From: Tellurirhabdus rosea
Lineage (GTDB): Bacteria; Bacteroidota; Bacteroidia; Cytophagales; Spirosomataceae
Direction of reading: 5' to 3'
Length of the DNA: 64,000 nt
NCBI RefSeq assembly: GCF_026278345.1
Contig: NZ_CP111085.1
Coordinates: forward strand, 1,190,001 to 1,254,000
Below the pieces are notes generated by a model. That model searched no databases and had not been told where the DNA came from. It was given only the letters and a program-made list of their open reading frames with translations. Below, one piece after another: positions 25,529-33,242 of the stretch. The translations under genes were made by a program, and so were the position numbers. How positions within the stretch are numbered: position 1 is the first letter of the stretch; each line of letters starts with the position of its first letter.

Positions 25529-26635
25529 CTATTCTTCCGCCAGGGTCGCTTTTTCGACGGGCCAGTTTAAAAAGACCTCCGAACAGTCTTCCAGTGCTCC
25601 AACGGCGTCGGGCCGAACGGAAACATCTACCTTATCCCCGGTTTCGGTCAGTTCGCAGTGGATTTTCCACTGATGGCCCAGAAACGTCCGGCCGGTCAGC
25701 CGGGCGGGCAGGGCAAATCCGTCGGCGGGCCGCTGTCGATGAATCAGAACGTGCTCCGGACGGATAAAGAGGAAGGCTTTTCCGGGCGGGACGACTGCCG
25801 CCTCCGCCACCGGAACGGGCACCGACCCTTTTCGCAGATGCCGGCCGTCGAAGTCGCCGGAGAGCGTGTTGTTTTCGCCGATAAAATCGGCCACAAAGCG
25901 CGTTCGGGGATGATCGTACACCGTTTGCGGGTCGTCCAGCTGTTCGATGACGCCCCGGTTCATGACCGCAATCCGGTCCGACATGGTCAGCGCCTCCTCC
26001 TGGTCGTGGGTGACAAAGACGAACGTGATGCCCAACTGCTGGTGCAGGTTTTTCAGTTCCTGCTGCATCTGCTTTCGCAGTTTCAGGTCGAGGGCGGCCA
26101 GCGGCTCGTCCAGCAGCAGGACTTTAGGCCGGTTTACGATGGCGCGGGCCAGGGCAATCCGCTGCTGCTGCCCGCCGGAGAGTTCCTTCGGTTTGCGGGT
26201 TTCGAAGGTTTCCATGCGCACCATTGCCAGTCCCTGCCGGACCAGCCCGGCAATCTCCGTTTTGCCCAACCCTTTCTGTTTCAGACCAAAGGCGACGTTG
26301 TCGAAGACGCTCAGATGCGGAAAAAGGGCGTAGTTCTGAAAAACGGTATTGACGTTCCGACGGTAGGGCGGCCGGTCCGTGATGTCCTCGCCATCGAGCA
26401 GCACCCGCCCGGCCGTAGGCGCTTCGAAGCCCGCAATCATCCGCAGCAGCGTGGTTTTCCCGCAGCCGCTCGGGCCGAGCAGCGTCAGGAATTCGCCCCG
26501 GTGAATCGCCAGATCGAGTGAAGGAATCACCCGGTTGGAACCGAATGATTTTTCAATGCGCTCCAGCCGGACCAGGTAGTCCGCGGGCGGGCCGGGAGGC
26601 AAAACCGTTGAAACGGTTGGATTGGTTGCGTTCAT
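25529..26635 (-). CDS. potA: Spermidine/putrescine ABC transporter ATP-binding protein
   Basis: The 368-residue ATPase has Walker A GPSGCGKT (54-61), Q-loop VFQNYALFPH, signature LSGGQQQR (152-159), Walker B VLLLDEP (172-178), switch His in VTHDQEEALTMSDR and a C-terminal TOBE domain with FIGENNTLSG, as in PotA. I start it at ATG 26635 (MNATNPTVSTV). A longer frame from 26803 exists only because three palindromic repeats are open in that frame and encode HGLNRG-like stretches. Even the chosen N terminus overlaps a small AACCGTT/AACGGTT palindrome. It powers the permeases encoded immediately upstream. Confidence 0.92.
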   Translation of the reverse strand: MNATNPTVSTVLPPGPPADYLVRLERIEKSFGSNRVIPSLDLAIHRGEFLTLLGPSGCGKTTLLRMIAGFEAPTAGRVLLDGEDITDRPPYRRNVNTVFQNYALFPHLSVFDNVAFGLKQKGLGKTEIAGLVRQGLAMVRMETFETRKPKELSGGQQQRIALARAIVNRPKVLLLDEPLAALDLKLRKQMQQELKNLHQQLGITFVFVTHDQEEALTMSDRIAVMNRGVIEQLDDPQTVYDHPRTRFVADFIGENNTLSGDFDGRHLRKGSVPVPVAEAAVVPPGKAFLFIRPEHVLIHRQRPADGFALPARLTGRTFLGHQWKIHCELTETGDKVDVSVRPDAVGALEDCSEVFLNWPVEKATLAEE

Positions 26636-26825
26636 CGTCGTTTCCGGCCCACGGTTTAAACCGTGGGCTATGGCATGGTTATCAATACCTTTGAACACTA
26701 ACTCACGGTTTAAACCGTAGGCTAGGAAACGGTTATCATTACGTGGTCCGTTCGTCCCCAGTCCACGGTTTAAACCGTGGGTTTGGAAATGGTTGATGGT
26801 CATTCCGCGAACCGTTAAAACGGTT
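26598..26825. repeat. Array of TTTAAA-centred palindromes between potC and potA
   Basis: Three copies of the CACGGTTTAAACCGTG core lie at 26647-26668, 26704-26719 and 26763-26780, spaced about 55-60 bases, each followed by a related tail (GGCTA..., then GGTTATCA-like). Smaller AACCGTT(N2)AACGGTT palindromes lie at 26603-26618 inside potA and at 26810-26825 overlapping the potC stop. The same core is found in the gabT gap at 22230. Confidence 0.8.
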
Positions 26826-27694
26826 TACGCTCCGGCAATCGGCCGCGTCTCCCGTTCTCCGTACCGCACCGTCAGCAGCAGAGCCAGCAGCGAAAGGGCA
26901 AAAATCACCGTCGAAATGGCGTTTACTTCCGGCGTAATGCCCCGGCGCATCATCGTGTAAATTTCAATCGGCAGCGTGTTGTCCCGCGCAATGAGGAAAA
27001 ACGTCACCGGAATTTCGTCCAGCGACAGCGTGAACGACAGCAGCGCCGCGCCGATCAGGGCCGTCCGGATATTGGGCAGCACCACCCGAAAAAAAGCCTG
27101 CACGGGCGTGGCCCCCAGGTCGGCGGCGGCTTCTTCCAGAAAAGGGTCCAGCCGTTTGAGCCGGGCATATACCTGCGTCAGCACAATGCAGATCAGGAAG
27201 GTGGTGTGCCCGATGGTCACGGCGGTCAGCGAAATCGGGATGCCCAGCAGCGGAAAAAACGACAGCATCGCCACGCCCGTCAGGATGCCCGGCAGCGTGA
27301 TCGGCAGTAGCATCACCCGTTCGAAGAACCGTTTCAGCCGGAAGTCATATTGCTGCATCGCCAGCGCGCCCGTCACGCCAATCACCAGCGCCACGACCGT
27401 TCCGCAGACCGCCACCAGTAAGCTGATTTTCAGCGCCTGCTGCAGGGATTCGTTCTGCGTCATGATGCCGTACCATTTCAGCGAAAAGCCCCGCATCGGA
27501 AACGAGTTGACCGTATCTGGATTGAACGAATACAGCACGACCATCCCCATCGGAAAGTAAAGAAAGGTCATTACCCCCAGCGCCGCCGCGCCGATCAGCC
27601 CGTTCAGCAGATTGACCGAAGACGGCCGAGCCGTCAGGCGCACGTCGTCCGCCGCCGTTTCGGAATCTATTGCCGGTGAAATCCTGGTTTGCAT
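26825..27694 (-). CDS. potC: Spermidine/putrescine ABC transporter permease
   Basis: The 289-residue inner-membrane protein has six hydrophobic segments (about 35-57, 90-112, 125-147, 155-175, 208-230 and 255-277) and the ABC permease EAA loop EEAAADLGATPVQAFFRVVLP near residue 187. The MTFLYFPMGMVVLYSFN start and the FSLKWYGIM segment are typical of PotC-like permeases. It is preceded by potB with 11 bases between and followed by potA across a palindrome array. It pairs with PotB to form the channel. Confidence 0.9.
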   Translation of the reverse strand: MQTRISPAIDSETAADDVRLTARPSSVNLLNGLIGAAALGVMTFLYFPMGMVVLYSFNPDTVNSFPMRGFSLKWYGIMTQNESLQQALKISLLVAVCGTVVALVIGVTGALAMQQYDFRLKRFFERVMLLPITLPGILTGVAMLSFFPLLGIPISLTAVTIGHTTFLICIVLTQVYARLKRLDPFLEEAAADLGATPVQAFFRVVLPNIRTALIGAALLSFTLSLDEIPVTFFLIARDNTLPIEIYTMMRRGITPEVNAISTVIFALSLLALLLTVRYGERETRPIAGA

Positions 27695-27705
27695 ACGCTC
27701 TTTTT

Positions 27706-28572
27706 TTACGCTCGGGCTGATTCCAGACTCGAAAACCGTTTTTCCGCCCGGCTCGACAACTCCAGCACCGCCAGCACCACCAACAGCAGCACAATGCCGA
27801 TGGCCGACCCCAGCGGTTTGTCGTTCGACGTGCCGAACATATTCTGAAAAATCGTGGAGATAAACAGCGTATCCGGCCCACCGAGCAGAATCGGCGCGAG
27901 AAAATCCCCCAGCGAAAGCACAAAAGCGAACGTCCCGCCCGCAATGATACCCGGCAGACTTAGCGGAAAGACCACCTTCCGGAAGGTCGTCCAGCGGCCC
28001 GCCCCCAAGTCTTTCGAAGCCTCCACCAGCGCCCGCGGAATCTGCTCAAAAGCGGTATACACCGGCATCAGCACAAAGGGCGTGTAGATATGGACCATGC
28101 AGATGAACACCGCCACATCGCTGTACAGCAGGACGCGGATGGGCTCGTCTGTCAGACCCACGTACCGCAGAGCCGAGTTCAGGACGCCCTCCTCCCCCAG
28201 GATGATTTTCCAGGCATACGCCCGCACAATGTAGCTCACCCAGAGCGGCAGGATAATGAGCGTGTACAGCAGCGTTTTGTTGCGGGTCGCCTTGAAAGCG
28301 ATGTAGTAGGCCAGCGGCAGACTCAGCAGCAGACAACCCAGCATCACCGCCGCCGCCAGGGCAAACGTCTTTCCCAGCGTGCCGTAATAGAGCGGACCCG
28401 TCGCAAAACGCCGGTAGGAGTCCAGCGAAAAGCCCGGTTGCAGCAGTCCGAAATCATCCACGGTATAGAAGCTCTGCACCAGCACCCGCGCGTACGGCAG
28501 CATCAGAAATGCCACCATCCACAGCGCCAGCGGAGCGAAGAGGAGCCAGAAACGGGTCGGGAGGCGGAGCAT
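27706..28572 (-). CDS. potB: Spermidine/putrescine ABC transporter permease
   Basis: The 288-residue inner-membrane protein has six hydrophobic segments, beginning with WLLFAPLALWMVAFLMLPYARVLVQSF, and the EAA loop VEASKDLGAGRWTTFRKVVFPLSLPG around residue 185. These fit PotB-type polyamine permeases. Eleven bases separate it from potC. The upstream gap to potD carries a long TGAN-repeat hairpin, so potD may be expressed more strongly than the membrane genes, as is common for binding proteins. Confidence 0.9.
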   Translation of the reverse strand: MLRLPTRFWLLFAPLALWMVAFLMLPYARVLVQSFYTVDDFGLLQPGFSLDSYRRFATGPLYYGTLGKTFALAAAVMLGCLLLSLPLAYYIAFKATRNKTLLYTLIILPLWVSYIVRAYAWKIILGEEGVLNSALRYVGLTDEPIRVLLYSDVAVFICMVHIYTPFVLMPVYTAFEQIPRALVEASKDLGAGRWTTFRKVVFPLSLPGIIAGGTFAFVLSLGDFLAPILLGGPDTLFISTIFQNMFGTSNDKPLGSAIGIVLLLVVLAVLELSSRAEKRFSSLESARA

Positions 28573-28573
28573 G

Positions 28574-28718
28574 GGGGAATTTTGAATGATTGAATGACTG
28601 AATGACTGATAGGCGGGCCGCCGTGGTGGTTAAACTTTGAATGATTGAATGATTGATAGGTTGGCTTTGCCGGATGCAAACCCCATGCGGAGCCAACCTA
28701 TCGATCATTCAGTCATTC
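28574..28718. repeat. TGAN-repeat hairpin between potD and potB
   Basis: A near-perfect 28-base inverted repeat (28639-28666 with 28691-28718, two mismatches) has arms made of TGAATGAT-type tetramer runs and an inner TAGGTTGGCT stem. A further left-arm-like stretch lies at 28577-28608. The right arm ends two bases before the potD stop codon. It probably attenuates transcription from potD into potB. Confidence 0.8.
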
Positions 28719-28720
28719 GT

Positions 28721-29851
28721 TTACATCGCTCCGCTTTTCACCTCGTTCCAGACTTCGTTGTACCGCTTCCGGTTTTTGACGTATTGCCAGAAGTTCAGTT
28801 TTTCGAAGTAATAGTCGGTGTTGTTCATCTGGGTGATCTCCTGCAGTTCGGGCGACATGAAGCGTCTGGCACCGGGGTGAGCGACCGAGTAGTTGGTGAC
28901 TTCGCCGACTTTCGCCATGTTTTCCGGACGGGTGATGTAGTCGATCCAGGCTTCGGCCAGTTCCTTGTTCGGCGAGTTTTTGGTGATCATCAGGCGGTCG
29001 ATCCAGCCCGTGGCGCCTTCCGCGGGGATGAGGCCCTTGACGTTCATGCCGTCTTTTTTGAGCGTCGCCGGGGTCAGCGGCCAGCCGACGGCCAGCACCA
29101 CCTCCTTGTTTTTCATCAGGTTGTCGAGCTCCCCGGCCGTGACCCAGTACTTGCGGACCTGCGGTTTCAGCTGCATGAGTTTCTTCTTCACCTCGGCCAG
29201 CTGCGGTTCGGTCATGTTGTAGATGCCGCCCTTATCGGGTTTGTCGTAACCCAGCAGCATGCCCGCCAGATACAGGCTCGAAATATCGTCCCAGAGCGCC
29301 ACCTTGCCTTTGTATTCCGGCTTGAAGAACTCATTCCAGCTCTTGGGCTCCGTTTTGATCACGTCGGCATTGTACACCAGATAGTCCGGCCCCCAGGTAA
29401 AGGGCACACCATACGTTTCGCCGTTTTTGACGACGTCCTGCATGGCCCGGAGCTTTTCGGCCAGACTGTCGTAGGCGCTGATTCTTTTCAGGTCGATCGG
29501 CTGCACCAGGTCGCGTTCGACGAGCGCCTGCGCCATATCGGGCGAGGGCGTCACCAGGTCGTACACCTCCCCGCCGCCGGCCGTCAGTTTCGCGATCAGT
29601 TCGTCGGACGAGCCGAAATACGTGCCCTTGACGGTCACGCCGTATTTGTCTTCAAAAGCCTTGGTGAATTTCTTGTCGGCATACCCCTCCCAGCAGAGGA
29701 TGTTCAGGGTTTTGCCTTTGACATCGGAAGCAAACTTGAATTCGGCATTGTCGCCGGTCGAAGCCGTGGAGTCGGCTTTTTTTTCGCCGCCGCAATTCCA
29801 GAACGACGCGGCCAGCGCTACCGTCAGCGCGGAAAGGAGGAGTTTTTTCAT
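28721..29851 (-). CDS. potD: Polyamine-binding lipoprotein of the ABC transporter
   Basis: The 376-residue protein has a lipoprotein signal ending SFWNC (Cys20) and then a periplasmic-binding fold beginning KTLNILCWEGYADKKFTKAFEDKYG, the classic start of PotD/PotF proteins. Other family signs are YDLVTPSPDMAQALVE, VPFTWGPDYLVYNADV, WDDISSLYLAGMLLGY, GWPLTP and the late EAWIDYITRPENMAK. It would capture putrescine or spermidine for PotABC. Which polyamine is bound cannot be decided by reading. It is the first transporter gene of the locus, 78 bases downstream of the Lrp-type regulator. Confidence 0.92.
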   Translation of the reverse strand: MKKLLLSALTVALAASFWNCGGEKKADSTASTGDNAEFKFASDVKGKTLNILCWEGYADKKFTKAFEDKYGVTVKGTYFGSSDELIAKLTAGGGEVYDLVTPSPDMAQALVERDLVQPIDLKRISAYDSLAEKLRAMQDVVKNGETYGVPFTWGPDYLVYNADVIKTEPKSWNEFFKPEYKGKVALWDDISSLYLAGMLLGYDKPDKGGIYNMTEPQLAEVKKKLMQLKPQVRKYWVTAGELDNLMKNKEVVLAVGWPLTPATLKKDGMNVKGLIPAEGATGWIDRLMITKNSPNKELAEAWIDYITRPENMAKVGEVTNYSVAHPGARRFMSPELQEITQMNNTDYYFEKLNFWQYVKNRKRYNEVWNEVKSGAM

Positions 29852-29929
29852 GTGGGTAAGCGGTTTGTTGGAATGTATGGATAGATAAGCGTAATCCAGG
29901 TAAACGCGGCACTTTCCACCCTCGCGGGC

Positions 29930-30424
29930 TTACTTCCGAATCAGCGACAGCTCCGGCTGCCCCCACTTATACACTTTCAGATACATCACCGTTTCCGTCT
30001 TCCGAACCCCCTCAATCCGGTGCAGGGTATTATTCATCAGGTCGAGCAGGTGGTTGTTGTCCCGACACATCACGTTGACTTCCAGGTCGTATTCGCCCGT
30101 GCGCATCGCCAGAAAACTCACTTCCGGCAGTTCGGCGATTTTCCGGGCCACGCGGGGTACGCCCTCCACGCTTTCTACCTGCACAAAAATGGCCGCGTAC
30201 GAGTTGAAGCCCACCTTGTTGGGGTCCACCCGGCCGATGATCTTCAGCACACCTTTTTCCACCAGGTTCATGTACCGCTTGCTGACCGTACTCACCGCCA
30301 CGCCCAGCTTTTTGGCCAGGTCCGAAAAGGACTCCCGCCCGTCGCGCTGCAGCGACTGCATGATCTGGAAATCCGTTTCGTCGGGAATGTACGTTTCGGC
30401 TGGCTGAACCTCGGCTCCGTTCAT
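29930..30424 (-). CDS. Lrp/AsnC-family transcriptional regulator
   Basis: The 164-residue protein has an N-terminal winged helix-turn-helix (ETDFQIMQSLQRDGRESFSDLAKKLGVAVSTVSKRYMNLVEKGVLK) followed by a RAM ligand-binding domain (FVQVESVEGVPRVARKIAELPEVSFLAMRTGEYDLEV). It is the promoter-proximal gene of the polyamine/GABA locus and on the same strand, so it is the likely local regulator responding to a polyamine, GABA or an amino acid. Residues 1-18 form a short acidic extension. Ligand and DNA site are not visible. Confidence 0.9.
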   Translation of the reverse strand: MNGAEVQPAETYIPDETDFQIMQSLQRDGRESFSDLAKKLGVAVSTVSKRYMNLVEKGVLKIIGRVDPNKVGFNSYAAIFVQVESVEGVPRVARKIAELPEVSFLAMRTGEYDLEVNVMCRDNNHLLDLMNNTLHRIEGVRKTETVMYLKVYKWGQPELSLIRK

Positions 30425-30523
30425 GAACTGTTTTTCACAAAGAATAAAAACAGATTTTCGATTGTCAAGACGTATATCGAAAATTTTTCGACCGGCCGAC
30501 CTCTGCTGAAAATATTTTTCGCA

Positions 30524-30562
30524 AAAACAAAAAGTCCGTACCCGGCGGGAGCGGATACGGAC
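30524..30562 (-). terminator. Terminator after the DUF1573 gene
   Basis: GTCCGTA (30534-30540) and TACGGAC (30556-30562) pair, with a C/G-rich loop that can extend the structure. On the minus strand the stem runs into TTTTTGTTTTTG. It lies 21 bases past the DUF1573 stop and separates it from the Lrp-type gene. Confidence 0.75.
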
Positions 30563-30583
30563 GTCTCGGGGCTTTCGTCTGGG

Positions 30584-30967
30584 TTACTCGGCCCGCACTT
30601 CGCCTTTGATGGTCAGAAACGTAGTACCGCCTTCGGCGTTCGACTCAACCGTGACGGTTTTGTTGAAAGCGCCCGGCGAAGCGGCATTGAAAGTGGCCTT
30701 GATTTTTCCCTCCCGGCCCGGCATGACCGGTTCTTTCGGGAACTCTACCCCGGTGCAGCCGCAGGAGCCTTTGGCATTGGTGATGATGAGCGGGGCCTGC
30801 CCCCGGTTCTGAAAGACGAACTCGGCCACCACCGGCTTGCCGAGTTTGATCCGGCCAAAATCATGGGTGGTTTCGGTCCATTTGAAAGCGGCGGTCATGG
30901 AACCGGCCAGCAGCAGGGCAGCGGCCGTGAGCCAGAGTACGGAGGTGATGATCAGGATGCGTTTCAT
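30584..30967 (-). CDS. DUF1573 protein (periplasmic, ASPM/immunoglobulin-like domain)
   Basis: The 127-residue protein starts at ATG 30967 (MKRILIITSVLWL), giving a clean signal peptide or anchor; an ATG at 30994 adds nine residues. The mature part is a DUF1573 domain: FKWTETTHDFGRIKLGKPVVAEFVFQN, then GSCGCTGVEFPKEPVMPGREGKIKATFN. The CGCT cysteine pair and the THDFG motif define the family. Such proteins are common in Bacteroidota envelopes; their function is unknown. It is divergent from the histidine kinase at 31142 and monocistronic by its terminator. Confidence 0.85.
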   Translation of the reverse strand: MKRILIITSVLWLTAAALLLAGSMTAAFKWTETTHDFGRIKLGKPVVAEFVFQNRGQAPLIITNAKGSCGCTGVEFPKEPVMPGREGKIKATFNAASPGAFNKTVTVESNAEGGTTFLTIKGEVRAE

Positions 30968-31086
30968 GGGATTTGTGTTTAACGGTTCGGCCATAGCCGG
31001 TTTGGTTTACGGAAACAAAGGTATGGGCTGGCCCTGCGGGGGCTTGTTAACGGCTCGCTAATAATTGTTAATGAGATGTTAACGGG

Positions 31087-31116
31087 TTGACGGAAAGCCG
31101 GGGGCGGTTAAATTTG
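31087..31116 (+). promoter_or_regulatory. Bacteroidota-type promoter for the two-component operon
   Basis: TTG at 31087-31089 and TAAATTTG at 31109-31116 are separated by 19 bases, an excellent fit to TTG-N19-TAnnTTTG. Transcription would start near 31123, about 20 bases before the kinase ATG at 31142. Confidence 0.7.
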
Positions 31117-31141
31117 CAGAGACTTAAACCGCCAACCTCCC

Positions 31142-32380
31142 ATGTCCCGACGGGTAATCCGCACGCTGCTGGTGCTGTCTGTTATCTCCATCATCGGCAT
31201 TCTGACTATGCAGACGCTCTGGGTCGTCAAAGCCTATCGCCTGGGCGAACGGCAGTTCCGGCAGACGGCCTTTATCGCCTTGCAGGATGTGGCCGAGCAG
31301 GTCGCCCGCCTCAACCGCGTCACGCTGGGCTGCGACGCCGTTTCCCAGCTTTCGTCGGACTATTTTATCGTCAATACCCACTCGCCGGTCGATCCCGTTA
31401 CGCTGGAACACTTCATCACCCAGTCGCTGCGGCAGCACAACCTGATTACGGATTTTGAATACGGCATTTACAGTTGCGAAAGCAACCGAATGATCTACGG
31501 CAACTACGTCAGCCCGCAGGTCCATGCGCGGCGGACGGCCTCGGCCCTGCCCCTGCTCCAAACGCCGGAGTTTACCTACCACTTCGGCATCCGGTTTCCG
31601 AACCAGGCCCGGTTCATCGCCTCGGGACTCGACAACTTCATCATCTCCACGGTGGCGGTGCTGCTGGTGGTCCTTTTCTTCGGCTACACCCTGTTCATCG
31701 TGCTGCGGCAGCGGCGGCTGGCTGATGTCCAGCAGGATTTTATCAACAACATCACCCACGAGCTGCAAACCCCGGTTTCCACCATTCGGATCGCCGCCGA
31801 CGTGCTGCGCTCGGAAGGCATCGCCGAACAGCCCGAGCGGCTGAAACAGTACGCCCGGGTGCTGCACGAAGAAAGTCTGCGGCTCCAGAAACAGGTGCAG
31901 GACGTGCTCCAGCTGGCCCGGTCCGAACGGATGCGGTTCGCCCTTAACCCGCAGGAGGTCGATCTGCACGACACGCTGCGCCGGCTCGCGGCGCTGTACC
32001 AGCCGCACGTCATTCTGCAACTGGACGCGCCCAGCCCCGTCATTCAGGCCGATCCGTATCATCTCGAAAATATCATCCGGAACCTGCTGGACAATGCCGT
32101 CAAGTACTGTACCGGCACTCCCTGCATCACCATCCGCACCCGCAACGAAGGCAACCAGCTCCTGTGGTCGGTGCGCGACAACGGCATTGGTATCGCGCAG
32201 GAGTACCACGAAAAGGTGTTCCGGCAGTTTTTCCGGATTCCGACCGACCGGATGCACACGGTAAAAGGCTTTGGCATCGGGCTTTATTACGTCCGGAAAG
32301 TGATTCAGGCGCACCGCTGGCAAATCCGGCTGCAAAGCGAAGAAGGAAAAGGCAGTGAATTCGTGATTGTTTCGATTTAA
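31142..32380 (+). CDS. Sensor histidine kinase
   Basis: The 412-residue protein has two membrane segments (about 8-28 and 167-188) around a periplasmic sensor of about 135 residues without a recognised domain. The cytoplasmic part has an H-box NNITHELQTPVSTI (phospho-acceptor His206) and a HATPase domain with N-box NIIRNLLDNAVKY, G1 WSVRDNGIGI and G2 KGFGIGLYYV. There is no HAMP linker: the H-box follows TM2 within 20 residues. It is followed after 4 bases by its response regulator, so they form a pair. The signal is unknown. Confidence 0.92.
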   Translation: MSRRVIRTLLVLSVISIIGILTMQTLWVVKAYRLGERQFRQTAFIALQDVAEQVARLNRVTLGCDAVSQLSSDYFIVNTHSPVDPVTLEHFITQSLRQHNLITDFEYGIYSCESNRMIYGNYVSPQVHARRTASALPLLQTPEFTYHFGIRFPNQARFIASGLDNFIISTVAVLLVVLFFGYTLFIVLRQRRLADVQQDFINNITHELQTPVSTIRIAADVLRSEGIAEQPERLKQYARVLHEESLRLQKQVQDVLQLARSERMRFALNPQEVDLHDTLRRLAALYQPHVILQLDAPSPVIQADPYHLENIIRNLLDNAVKYCTGTPCITIRTRNEGNQLLWSVRDNGIGIAQEYHEKVFRQFFRIPTDRMHTVKGFGIGLYYVRKVIQAHRWQIRLQSEEGKGSEFVIVSI

Positions 32381-32384
32381 GACC

Positions 32385-33080
32385 ATGTCCGCACCCCGAG
32401 CCCGCATTCTGTACGTGGAAGACGACGTCAATCTGAGCTTTGTTACGAAAGATAACCTCGAACTGGCCCAGTTTCAGGTGGAGCACCACACCAGCGGACT
32501 CGAAGCCTGGGCGGCTTTCGGGCAGAACACCTACGACCTCTGCATTCTGGACGTGATGCTTCCCGGCTCGGACGGCTTCGAGCTGGCCCGCCGCATCCGC
32601 GAAAACGACACCCAGGTTCCGATCCTGTTTCTCAGCGCCTTATCCGATAAAGACAACCGACTGAAAGGCTTCCGGCTGGGCGGCGACGACTACCTGACCA
32701 AGCCCTTCAGCATTGAGGAACTGCTGCTGAAAATCGACGTTTTCCTCCGCCGCTGCCGACCGGCCGCCCCGGCCACGGCCCCGCCCTCCGGCCTTGTGCT
32801 CGGCCAGTATTGCTTCGACCGGCTCAACCTGACCCTCCGCCGCGGCGACGAGGCCGAGGTGATGACCCACCGGGAAGCCGAGGTGCTGCTGTACCTCTAC
32901 GAACGCCGCAACACCACGGTCCGGCGCGACGATATCCTGCGGGACATCTGGGGCGACAACGATTACTTCATGGGCCGCAGCCTCGACGTCTTCATCTCGC
33001 GGCTCCGCAAGCGCCTGCGCCACGATCCGGCCCTGCGAATCGAGAATCACCACGGCGTCGGCTTCCGATTTCTCTGCTGA
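32385..33080 (+). CDS. OmpR-family response regulator
   Basis: Starting at ATG 32385, 4 bases after the kinase stop, the protein has 231 residues; an in-frame ATG at 32367 would overlap the kinase gene by 14 bases. The receiver domain has YVEDDVN (acidic pocket), CILDVMLPGSDG (phospho-acceptor Asp56), LSAL (Thr/Ser position) and DDYLTKPF (Lys). The C-terminal winged helix (about 135-230) ends RKRLRHDPALRIENHHGVGFRF, the usual OmpR/PhoB recognition wing. It is the cognate partner of the upstream kinase. Confidence 0.93.
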   Translation: MSAPRARILYVEDDVNLSFVTKDNLELAQFQVEHHTSGLEAWAAFGQNTYDLCILDVMLPGSDGFELARRIRENDTQVPILFLSALSDKDNRLKGFRLGGDDYLTKPFSIEELLLKIDVFLRRCRPAAPATAPPSGLVLGQYCFDRLNLTLRRGDEAEVMTHREAEVLLYLYERRNTTVRRDDILRDIWGDNDYFMGRSLDVFISRLRKRLRHDPALRIENHHGVGFRFLC

Positions 33081-33176
33081 CCGTTTCCCCTCAATTTGTG
33101 CCGCGAAGCGGGCTTTTTGCCTAAAATAAAGCCTGTCCCCGCGGCGTTTAGTGCTATGTTCTTTTCCTAATTCGGT

Positions 33177-33184
33177 TATATTTG
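33177..33184 (+). promoter_or_regulatory. -7 box upstream of the beta-propeller gene
   Basis: TATATTTG matches TAnnTTTG exactly, 59 bases before the ATG at 33243. No clear TTG element lies 19-21 bases upstream. The gene is 160 bases past the response regulator, so an independent promoter is plausible. Confidence 0.45.
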
Positions 33185-33242
33185 CGAGATACCTAATTCC
33201 GGATAAGCACATCAATACGTAACACAATCCTTACTTTTCAGC

